Source of the DNA: Blastomyces gilchristii SLH14081
Taxonomy: Eukaryota > Ascomycota > Eurotiomycetes > Onygenales > Ajellomycetaceae
DNA length: 64,000 nucleotides
Assembly: GCF_000003855.2 (NCBI RefSeq)
Contig: NW_003101682.1
Location: forward strand, 1,987,148 to 2,051,147
Direction: 5' to 3'
In this document: piece after piece, positions 12,640 through 23,217 of the stretch
Layout of the letters: each line of letters opens with the position of its first letter
Numbering within the stretch: the stretch's first letter is position 1
The notes under the pieces: generated by a model
Database searches by the model: none
Told to the model about the DNA's origin: nothing
What the model saw: only the letters and a program-made list of their open reading frames with translations
Program-made: the position numbers and the translations under genes

Positions 12640-13590
12640 GTACATCTCTACTCTGACAGAAATCCAAGATTTCTGAACTCACTGTGCATTTTGACATGAG
12701 CTCTTCAACTGCCCTGTCACTGCCGCGGCCTCTACACACCTATATCTATTATAGAGATAGAGAGATTAAGATCAGAGATTCACTGAAATATAAGAAAAAC
12801 ATCTTGTCTGAATTCCACAGCTTTATCTGTACTCTTGAACAGAAATTCTGCCTTAATTCAAGCCAGTATAATACTCACAAGGTATGAGTAATATACACTG
12901 TCAACCTTCTTGAAGACATCTCTGTGACTACTTGAGTCATCAAGAAGAGAGAGCTTGAGTGTATCAATACTGCTATAACTTGAGAAGAATTTAAGAACTT
13001 TCTACTGAATCAAATTAAAGATCACTGCAACTGCAGCTTCACAGCAGTGCAGTGATTCAACTCATTATATTAATAAGATGATGAAAATCCTTTCAATTTC
13101 AATATAAGATTTGAAGAATATTAAGAGAAATTAACTGATGATTTGAATTAATTAAAAACACAGCTTTATCTTATAAAGCTGACTCACAAGATATGAATAA
13201 TAATATTATAATATCAGAGTTCATTAACTAATCACACTGAGCTTGTCAACCTGGCTTTTCAGATCTATTTGAATAATCAATTCTCTGAGAAAAAGGCTAA
13301 CAAGACCTCTTCTAAGTAATCAATAACAGAATCTAAACAGCATCATGACAGCTTCAGTGCAGAGAAAGTAAAGAAGAATTTCAAGTATTCTGATTCTTCA
13401 CTCACTGTAAAGAAATGTTAAAAAAGATTTGACAAAGATCTCTGTTTCAACTGCAGAGCTGATGATCACTATGTCAGTGATTATAAGAAGCTGAAGAAGA
13501 GAAGAAACTGAGAAGATATCTTCTCAAAGTCAACTCCTCTTCTGACAAACATATTCACAGAAGATAAAGAAGAGAAAGAAAAGAATTAAC
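12640..13590 (+). pseudogene. Gypsy gag remnant
   Basis: Stop-interrupted plus-strand frames end in a retroviral zinc knuckle at 13443-13484 reading CFNCRADDHYVSDY. In the CX2CX4HX4C pattern the last ligand is Tyr instead of Cys (TGT/TGC to TAT), a G-to-A change. A basic Lys-rich segment follows. Confidence 0.75.
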
Positions 13591-13599
13591 AATTCTCAT

Positions 13600-16500
13600 A
13601 TCTTCAAGTTCATGTTACAATCACAATGTATACTCTGAATGAGAAGATATCAGTGAGATATCTACTCAACTTCAGAGTGAATATTAACTTCATATTCTAT
13701 TTCTTTTCTTTGATGAAGAGTTGAAAGAAGATAGATCTGTCAGATCATGTGAAATTTACAGATAAAATAAAATGCTATCATTTTAACATAATTTAAGTAA
13801 AGTGTGTGATCACAGACTCAGAAGAAATCTTCAAGAAAAGCAGTCTGCTTCTTCATACAGTCAATATCATAGATAAGAACATTATTTTAGATCTCTTATA
13901 ATTGAGAGAAAACAATTCTCTCATTGACTGAGTTACTCAGATATGATAATATTATCTCATTAATGAAGAGACAGTAATAGAGAAATCTGAAGAGTTTCAT
14001 CAGAAGAATCTTGAGAAAAAGATTGAGTCAATATACTGTGTAGCAGGTGATTGAGACTTGAAAATAGATGAAGAAATCATCATTCTCACTGCAAGATTAG
14101 CAGCAGTATCTGTTATTGAAGATGAATGTACACAACATCTCTTTACAGATTTTAAGAATGTCTTTTTGAAAAGAGAAGCAGTGAAGTTTCCTGATATCAA
14201 GATATGATATAAGATTTATCTTGAAGATGATATAACAGTGTTATACAGGCCTCTTTACAACTTGTCTGTAAAGAAGTTAAATGTTCTGCATAAATATCTT
14301 GAAGAAGTGCAATCAAAGAACTGAATATATTTATTAAAGAGTCTGACAGAGACATCTATACTCTTTATACTCAAGAAGAATGATAGACTACATCTATGTA
14401 TAGACTACAGAGACCTCAATAAGATGACAGTTAAGAATCACTATTTATTACTGTTAATTAACAAAATGATTAATCAATTATCTGAAGCAAAGATGTTCTT
14501 AAAGATTGATATACAGAATATCTATCATAGAATCAGAGTTAATGAAGACAATATTTGAAAAACAGCTTTTTATACTAAGTACAGCAATTTTGAATATCTT
14601 GTTTTATCTTTTAATCTTTGTAACACTTCAGCCATCTTCTAGATTTATATAAATGAGATACTATGAGGCCTTGTTAATATCTCCTGCATAGTATATCTGG
14701 ACAACATTTTAATCTTCTTAAAATCAGAGAAAGAACATGATACTCATGTTTGAGAAGTATTGAGTCACTTGAGACAGTATTAACTCTATGTAAACACTGA
14801 AAAATGCTCATTCTACATGCAGAAGATTGATTTCTTAGATTATATTGTTAAGATGAATGGCATTTCAATGAACAGGAGCTGAGTCTCTGTTATTAAGAAC
14901 TGGCCAGCACTGTGAATGTACTGCAAGATGCAGATGTTTCTAGAATTTGTAAATTTCTACAGATAATTCATCTATACATATTCACAGATTACTGTCTCTC
15001 TTACAGATCTGTTGAAGAAAAGTATGAAAGACAGAAAAACAGAACTGTTTATTCTCATTCAAGATATCATGCAGGTGTTTGCAGAATTGAAACAAGCTTT
15101 CACAGATGTTATAATACTGAATCATTTTAACCCTGACTTACTCAGTCAGTGTGAGACTGATACATTCAGAAATGAGATCTGTAAAATCTTTTCACAGTTG
15201 ACATTGAAGACCTTTCAATATTGAAAGGATCAGAGAATAATCATTTCTGAAGAAACAGGCAATGAATTGTCTGTAAGAGAAGGCTTTTTCATAAAGTCTA
15301 TAAGATACTGTGAATAGAGATCAGTGACCTTCTTCTCTAAGAAGTTATTACTTACACAGAGAAGATATGATACTCATGATCAGAAGATGTTAGTAATTGT
15401 CAAATTCTTTAAGATCTGATGACATTATCTTCAGAATAGTAAGTACTCAGTGTAAGTTCTCACTGATTATATAAATCTGTGTTACTTCTTGACAACAAAG
15501 AGCTTGACAGAACATTAAGTCAGATGAGCAGAGCTGCTTTCAGAGTATGATTTCTATATCTGATACTGTTCAGATCAGCTTAATCTTATTAACACACTAT
15601 CTAGATAATCTGATTATAATATTGTTGATGCAGAGAAGAATTCTATAAAAGAACCTCTGTTATCACTGTAGAAGAAGCTGGCTGCAGAGGGTTGAGATTC
15701 TCTAAAGCTCAGAAACAGTGCTGAAGAGGCAGCTGCATGACTCAGTATAGAAGATGAAAGAGAACTCAGGTCTCTGTGAGAGACTGACACTGAAGATCAT
15801 GAGCTTCTCATGTCACATCTTGCAATTATTGAATTGATAAAGAATGAAACAGTCTACAACCTTTCAACCTAACTACTTTTAAAATTCATTGATAAGTTAC
15901 AGAAGAGGGACATCTCTACTGCAGCTCAAATTCAGAAGTTGAAGAAGAAAGAGTTCAGTTTGAACTTGAAAGAGACAGGCTCTGAGTGAAGTGATGCTGC
16001 TAAGAAATCAAGTCACTGATAACTAGAAGAATGTGAACTTCTACTACTGAATAATTCAGTCTTCATCCCTCATAACAGAGCAGTGTGCTAGAAGTTATTA
16101 AGAATTTATCATGATGATTCTTATACAGGGCACTTCAGGTTAGAGAAGATTAAGAAGCTTCTAAAATATAAATACACTTAAGATAAGCTTCAGACAGATG
16201 TTAAAGAGTATATTAAAACTTATAATATCTGTTAAAGAATAAAGATTCTGCAGTATAAGTAATACAGTAAGTTGATATCACTGTCTATTTCAAAGAGCTT
16301 ATGATAGAATCTATCAATGAATTTCATAGTTGACCTGCTGAAGTCAATAAGAGTCAAAGAATATGACTCAATTTTGATCATTGTTGATCACTTCACAAAG
16401 ATGATCAGATATATCTCTACTTATAAAAAGATTAAAGTCTCTGAATTGACTGACCTGTTTTTAGATATCATCATTCATGATCACAGTGCTCTGAAATTGT

Positions 16501-17410
16501 TGATAACAGATCAAGAATCCCTCTTCATCAGTAAATACTGATTGGCTTTTTACTATTATCTTATAATAAGACATCTTCTCAGTACTGTATTTCATCTGCA
16601 GACTGATGATCAGACTGAACATCAGAATCAGACACTAGAACAGCATCTTCAAGTGTTCTATTCATATTATCAGAATAATTGACTCAAACATCTTCTGATC
16701 ACTGAATTTGTATATAATAATGTAAAGAATACAATCTTAAAGATATCTTCTTTTCATACTTATTATAAATATAATTCTTCATTACTCAGTGACATTGCAG
16801 ACAACATTTCAAAGAGAGGAATAGATAGTCAGAATGTCAGACAGATACAGAGAATGAAGTATTTCTCAGTACTAGAAGTAAAAGCAAGATTGAAACTTTT
16901 GAATAAAATTCATGAGAAGATAGTGAAAAGCATTCATTATGTTCAGAAGTAGCAGATAGAATACTATAATTGAAAACATCTTTCAATGAAGTTCTTGATA
17001 GAGAATCAAGTACTACTTTTAGCAAAGAATATCAAGATAATGAGATTATATAAGAAGCTCAGTGAGTGGTGACTAGAATCTTTCCTGGTAACAAGAGTAG
17101 TAAGTAAGCAGATATATAAGTTGAAATTACTCACAGAATTGAAATCAATTCATTCTGTTTTTCACATTTTCTATTTAAAGCTCTATAAGCAACATCTCAG
17201 AGCAGAGCTATCTCAGTCAGATAACATTGAGATTAAGAGTGATACTGAATATCTTATACAGAAAATATTGAACAAGTAAACATATTACAGTAAGCTTTAA
17301 TATCTTATTAAATAGAAAAATTATTCATTATCAGAGAATTCATGAGAACTGCTTGAGTATTTGAAAAATGCTGAGAAAGAGATTATAATCTATAAGACAG
17401 CTAGTAAAGA
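13600..17410 (+). pseudogene. Gypsy pol remnant (RT, RNase H, integrase, chromodomain)
   Basis: Reverse transcriptase lies at about 14220-14900, with LHLCIDYRDLNKMTVKNHY, an FLKIDI palm motif and YLDNILIF at about 14690-14712, where the second catalytic Asp of Y-x-D-D is Asn. RNase H follows (about 15000-15560). Integrase has an HHCC-like segment near 16110-16250, then the core at 16310-16760 (SILIIVDHFTKM, LLITDQESLF). A chromodomain lies at about 17247-17370 (EYLIQKILN, YLIK, KNYSLSEN). Its two hallmark Trp codons (K-W-K and T-W-E positions) read TAG and TGA. Stops occur throughout, typically where Trp, Gln or Arg is expected. Confidence 0.88.
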
Positions 17411-18273
17411 CTGTCTCATTACATATCAGAGACATTGAATAAGAAACACTACTTGAGACTTCTCATTTTTTTCAAAGAGTTTTTTAGAGATAATCTCACA
17501 GTAATGAGTCAGTGTCTTGTAGACTCTATAGCACTCTTCTTCTATTTTCTCTCAAAGGGTTTTTAGAAGTTTAATGAGACTACACAAGTATAAAATTCCT
17601 GAAGCAGTTAATAAGAAAAGAAAGAAATATTTGAAATTAATAAAAAGATTAATATTATCAATCTGCAGGCTGCTGCTATTCTAATGAGGTCACAGCTCAC
17701 TGAAAAAGTAAAAAGAGAGATTAGAGTCTACTTATTAATAATTATATTCTTATTAAACTCATTCTTCACTGTTGAAGTCTTCAGCATCAGTATCTTTGTC
17801 TGCTGAGAAGTTAGCACTGTGATACTGCAGAGAAGCATGCTACAGAAGAGCATGAGAGATACTGAAAGTATTAACTTATTAACTTATAAAGTATCTCAGT
17901 TATCTGTTTTAACTGAAGTAAGATTCTCTTCAATCAGTGATTGATCTTCACAGTGCTTTTAATAGCAGTATCAGCTGACTTCTTCTTGAGATCAGTCATT
18001 CTGAGATGTTTTTTCATCTCAGAGATTCATGCTTTCATCTTCTTTTACAGATGAGCAAGAAGAACCTTCTCAGTCTTGATAGAATCTGTCAATACTTGAA
18101 GCTTCAAGACTCTCACTCTATACTGCTTGAGCATCTAGACTTCTTATCAGAACTGACATGACATCTTTCTATGAGATAATACTTACAGAGAGACAGAAGT
18201 TGTTGTTACAGATACAATGAAAATAATGAAAGTAAGAGAAGAGATGAATGTATAAAATTCTCCCCTTCTTCAG

Positions 18274-18780
18274 CTACTTAGTACAGTATAGACAAGTAGT
18301 GATACTGATCAGAGGCTGCACTGAAGCCTTCTCATAGAGAGAAGATGAAGGAATCATGAGACTCTGCAGACTCAACTCAGCAGTATTCTGAGCAGGGCTC
18401 AGACATGCTGCAGAAGAGGAACTACAGATTGAGCTTCTCAGAGTCACTGTCTTCAGAATCAAGCTCTTTCTGAGTTCCTCTCTGAATGACCACATGGGGT
18501 CATATATCACTATATTGGCTGAGGGAGGGAGCAGCGTTGCAATAACAGTGAGAGGGGTGAGAAACAGATCAGATATGAATGAACTAATCAGCAGAAGGGA
18601 TAACACCTCACTGCAAGGCACAGTGACTACTGCTGCAGCTGTAAAAGAAGCAGAAGAAGAAGAAGATATGACAATGAGAGTGATGCTTCTGTGACTCATT
18701 GATGCCACTGTCTCTGCCTTCAATCTGGCTTTCTTGACAGTCATGAAGGCCGTCACCACATCATGAAGACATTTACTCAC
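18274..18780 (-). other. 168-codon open frame antisense to gypsy, uninterrupted
   Basis: A 168-codon frame runs on the minus strand between the chromodomain and the 3' LTR, in a locally GC-richer patch that keeps a few CpGs. The N-terminal part (for example FMTVKKARLKAETVASMS) reads like protein; the middle is Ser-rich. No domain recognised. It may be the complement of a plus-strand extra ORF, an antisense accessory ORF, or chance. I do not claim a gene. Confidence 0.3.
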
Positions 18781-19240
18781 TAGAAAATATCAGAATAAGT
18801 TCTTGATTGTTCTTCAAGAATGATACTCTCATGCACTCACTATTATGATTGAGAGAGAGGAAGAAAAATGTTTCACAGAGAGAGAGAATCTTTTTGAAAA
18901 ATCCTGTCACTACTGTTAGCTTTGTCTCTAAAAATACATCACTTTTGCAGAGAATTCTATACATAGAATGAAATATATTAAGAGATCTGCAAGTCACTTG
19001 TTAACTACATTTTTCATATTTTAAATTAATATATAAGGAACTCACTTATCACATATTTAATTTGAATAAAGATGAGAAAAGAAAGATCTACACAGTCAGT
19101 AGAAAAACTCATCTATTTCTTTATATCACACACAGCACATGCACTGTCAATTGATTGATAATTATTGCTATATAACAAAGATAATTCCTAATCTGATAAT
19201 CTTGAGAGCATAGAGACTATGCTCTTAAAGAGAAGAGTAT

Positions 19241-19776
19241 TATCATACTTTCAGCTGTGTCAAGGCCTTATTGCAGTTTCACACAGCTCATCACTTTCAT
19301 GTGAATAATTTCATTCTATTTGAACTAGTTTTCAACTGCTCTATAACATTATTCAGATATATTATAGAAAGATTCAATTGATAAATATAAGAACTCTGCT
19401 TCTATACAAGATCAGCAGATTACTTTTTCTTGATAGTGAGATACTGCTGAGGTATCACTTCAGCTATTCTCACTTATGAAATGAGAGAAGATATTCACTC
19501 ATTGTCTATATAGAATAGCTAAATGCTGACTTCTTATGAAAGAAGTCAGTGATTCATTTCTTTTACTATGAAAGAAATATATATAAGAGTTACTGTATAT
19601 CTTATACAATCTTCTTAGTATACTAAGTATTATATCTATGATATTCTCACAATAACTCTGTAGCCTATGAGCTTGCTATTTAAGCAAGATAGTTAAGCTT
19701 ACTTATACAGCTTCTTAAACAACTATCTTTACATGATGCTGCTGACTAGCCACCGCTTCAGTTCCGTCATGTTACA
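19241..19776 (+). repeat. Gypsy 3' LTR
   Basis: Begins TATCATACTT (TG of the canonical end changed to TA) and ends ATGTTACA. Same length as the 5' copy. Only the last 35 or so bases keep CpG (CACCGC, TTCCGTC). Followed by GTGTT, the right target duplication. Confidence 0.95.
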
Positions 19777-21538
19777 GTGTTATTAAAAATTATTATCTGA
19801 TAGAGTAACTTATCAGCTCAGTAGTAATTTTCTGATTATTTTTCTTTTATTGTCTGCATTCTGATGACTTCAGATGTCAGAAAATTTCTTCAGAGTTATG
19901 ACTAGTTCATGATAAATGTTTCTGAATAAAGTTACAGTGATTATAGCAGAGAGATAACTCTTCAGTAATCTGCAATGCAATCTGTTAATAATTATTTCAT
20001 AGTTCATCTCAGTGTTTGTATTGAGTTTTTCATAAATTTCATGACCTGAAATCAGATATGAAGAATGAAGTGATTATTTACTATGATTGAAAGAGAGTAT
20101 TCTGTGTTAAATTATAAATAACATAGACTTTGTAATTCACAGTAATTTCTTGAAGAGTTTGTGAATCTTTAATAGAAGTAAAAGAAGTAAAAGAAGTGAA
20201 TTCAGAAGACATGATAATAATTTAAGAAAGATGATAATTTATTTTCAATAACTGATCACTGATGTGTGTAAGAAGAATTAATATAAGAGAAAATAATCTT
20301 CTTTCTTAGCTTAGTTATAATTTTAGTACTAACTTAGATTGAATATCATCAATGTATAAAAGTAAACAAATAATCTTGATTAATCTCTATCATATTTCTT
20401 GAAATATATTAATATTATGAAAGAGAGTGTTATTAAATTGTATTATTAGATAATATCATTAAAAATATATTAATATTATAAATATCAATATTGAAAAAAT
20501 GTTGATACTTATACATTATAATGACATGATAGTTGAATATATATATATATATTATTCCTGACATTGATAATTGATTACAACTTGTACAATAATTTTTGAA
20601 AACTCAAAATTAATTTCAATTATTAACTAATAGTTACAAACTTATAACTAATTAATATAAAAAGAAAAAAACTTTTTCTACTTATTATCTTTCTTCTCTT
20701 TCTCATTCTTCTTATTATTCTTCATAATTCACTTCTCATTCTTATTCTCCTTCTTCTTCTCCTTATCTGAGATAATAATCATCTTAAAATCTCTCTCTGC
20801 TGCCTTCTCAGAAGAGAGTTTCTACTGCTCTCTCTCAGCCAGGTCAATCTGTGCCTCAAAATCCCGCATTTCCTGGTCTGCTGCCTCAGGTTTCATCTCA
20901 GCAGTAAGCAGATTGACATGCTCAGAGAGTAGAACTATCTTCTCAATGTTCTGAATCATGAAGTGCATTTAAGATCTGAACAAGGTCTCAATTCTCTTCT
21001 CTATTAGCTTCTGCTAATTAATTAGAGAACAGAAGTGTTATCAAAAATCATTATCTCTTAATAAAAAACTTATCAGTTTTGACTTCTTTATCTTCTACTT
21101 TAATACCTTCTCAATCTTCTTCTGCTATTACTTATTTACAGTAACACTCTTCTTCTCTCTCTCTCTCTTTATCTTGATCTTAAATCATTCTCAGAACTTC
21201 TCCTGATCTCATCACTACTGTATGAGACTCTTCACTATCTTCTTTTTCAATCTCTTATAAGTGATGTCATTCACATTATTTCTATACTTAGTTTAGTCTA
21301 AATCTATTAGAAGTATTACTTAAAATTGTTATTATTCTACTCTCTTACAGAGCCTCTTCAAGGCATTATAATGTATCTTACAATCTATCTCTTCATGCTT
21401 GAATGCCTTCTTCTTCTCTCTCTTCAATCTGTGATAATGCTCATGTGTCTTGATGATCCGCAGGACTGCAGAATATTTAAAGAAGAATAACATAATTGAT
21501 TTTAATAAGTGTTGAAAGAGAGGTGAAGACAGGCAATG

Positions 21539-21620
21539 ATATGATAATAATGATGATAGTGATAATGATGATGATGATAATGATAGTGATAATGATAATG
21601 ATAATAATAATAATGATAAA
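21539..21620. repeat. GAT/AAT microsatellite
   Basis: Imperfect repeats of GATAAT and GATGAT over about 80 bp, within the hAT interior. Confidence 0.8.
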
Positions 21621-22315
21621 AGAGAGAGTGCATTGAAATATATTATTAACTTATCAAATATAAATAGATAAAGAAACTATTAACAGCTTTCAGAGATGTA
21701 CAGAAACAGCTACAGTATTGCATAGCAACATTATCTTTATTTAATACATGCACTATTGATATTCTTTGTATGTATTTATTATATAAGAAATACATGCAGA
21801 AAACAGATCTTTGTTGCTAGAAAGAATAATTGCAGCAATTCTCTATTTTCATATTATAAAGATAAGTTATTCTCATTTCTTTCTTCTCTCTTTTCTCTTC
21901 TTCTTCAACCCATCACTAAGTTCAAGCTGATATGAAAACTATTAAAACACTCATAGAAACTCTTAAATTGAAGAGTATAGACTAATCAAATTTTAAATGC
22001 AGATAAATTAAATTAATTCAATAATACTAATTATTCATTCTCTCTTCAATAAAACAATAGTTGTGTCTTTCTCTCCCTTCTCTCAAACAAAACATGACTT
22101 GTGAAAAGTGAGTATTATATCAGATCATAATAATCAACACAGTCTCAGCATGCAGAGCTGTATATATACAGCACATGCTGGACTGAGAGACTGTGTGAGT
22201 TGCAAACTGACAGCAGTATCTCAGAAAGAGCTGTGCAGTGTGAAAAAGCTACAACTCTCAGTCATGTATACAGAGAATGAATTATCACAGTAAGTGTATA
22301 TACATTGCATGAAAG

Positions 22316-22335
22316 TAATGCTTTTTAATAACACT
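22316..22335 (-). repeat. Right copy of the 20-nt inverted repeat
   Basis: Exact reverse complement of 11171-11190, followed by the direct tetranucleotide CAGT. It could be the terminal inverted repeat of a third DNA element of about 3.35 kb once the gypsy insertion is removed, or a hAT subterminal repeat. Confidence 0.6.
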
Positions 22336-22709
22336 CAGTCTCTGATATCATGAAAATAGAGTCTCTTCATGAGATCTGTTTTTATCAGAAGTCAGAGAAT
22401 CTTATATTTCTCAAGATCATCTTCATATGCCTTGTCTGTGAAATTGATGAGAGAAATCATTGATTTCAGTATTCTGTTCTTGATGTCATTCAAGTAACAG
22501 CAGAGTTCACTCTGATCATACTTTTTAAGTGTATATTTTCTAATCATTCACATTTATACAGATATATACTGATTATTTATTAAGTGATATTAAGATAATA
22601 ATTCATCACAGCTGTGTTACTCTCACTATGAGAAATATATAATTGATAATAAACATTGTAAAGACTCTGAGAAGTAAGTATTTTGAGAATGCTGCAGCTC
22701 TGTGATCTT

Positions 22710-22835
22710 GATTTTTTTTTGTTTTTATTTTTTATTTTTTTCTTTTTCTTTTCTTTTTTTTTTTTTTTTATTGTGATTTTTTCTTGTGTTTGTTTTGTTT
22801 TTTGTTTTTTATTTTTTTTTATATTTTATGTTTTT
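22710..22835. repeat. T-rich low-complexity tract
   Basis: About 120 bp that is nearly all T with scattered A, G and C on the plus strand, inside the hAT element. No gene. The complement is a poly-purine A tract. Confidence 0.8.
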
Positions 22836-23217
22836 TTCATAATTAAAATTATATGAATTATGATCTGTGTTCAGAAAAGTAATGATATTTAATAACACTC
22901 TCTGTTGAATTTTCAACAAATGAGTACTATGTTATGATATTATGTAAGTAAGAAATGATTTTATAATCTTATTTAATACCATTCTCAATAATGAAATCAG
23001 AATGAAAATGTGACTAAGAATTCAAATATATTCTTTATCTGAGACTAGATTTTTATTTGAAAAGTGAATCTGAGACCTTTAATATCTGAAATAATGTGAT
23101 TTGAGATCAATGTGATGAATACAAACCATGATCAGAAGTAATACTTTTAGACAATGTGATAACTGTAAAGTTTGATTCTGGTCTCAGACACGGTCACATG
23201 ATCAGTCTATCTATAAC

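Larger units (their letters stand above)
11971..19776 (+). mobile_element. Ty3/gypsy chromovirus, innermost insertion
   Basis: 7.8-kb element bounded by 536-bp LTRs (11971-12506, 19241-19776) and flanked by the 5-bp duplication GTGTT (11966-11970, 19777-19781). Internal order is gag with zinc knuckle, reverse transcriptase, RNase H, integrase, chromodomain: the gypsy order, in the same orientation as the host copia. A purine-rich tract (AAAGAGAAGAG) precedes the 3' LTR. Every domain contains stop codons. About 1.8 kb between chromodomain and 3' LTR is unusually long for this family. Confidence 0.93.
20810..22700 (-). pseudogene. Other minus-strand coding traces inside the hAT interval
   Basis: Two coherent minus-strand stretches survive: about 20810-21010 (for example MHFMIQNIEKIVLL and MRDFEAQIDLAEREQ, continuing into Lys/Glu-rich sequence) and about 22340-22560 (for example LCCYLNDIKNRILKSM and FTDKAYEDDLEKYKIL). 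Both are interrupted by stops. They may be the upstream part of the hAT transposase, a second hAT-borne protein, or a further nested element bounded by the 20-nt inverted repeats at 11171 and 22316. No family was recognised. Confidence 0.4.
9667..23209 (-). mobile_element. hAT DNA transposon inserted antisense in copia
   Basis: Ends are imperfect inverted repeats: left TAGACTGGCCGGCGGGACC at 9667, right end (complement) TAGACTGATCATGTGACC closing at 23209. They are flanked by a perfect 8-bp duplication TCTATAAC (9659-9666 and 23210-23217), the duplication length of the hAT superfamily. Excluding the nested gypsy element it is about 5.7 kb. Transposase remnants read on the minus strand, with the C-terminus toward 9.9 kb. 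The interior is AT-rich and full of stops. The outermost bases keep high GC content. Confidence 0.85.

Noticed and set aside
22710..22835. T-rich tract considered as a retroposon poly-A tail on the minus strand
   Set aside because: No LINE coding sequence or target duplication adjoins it; interrupted composition fits low-complexity sequence better.
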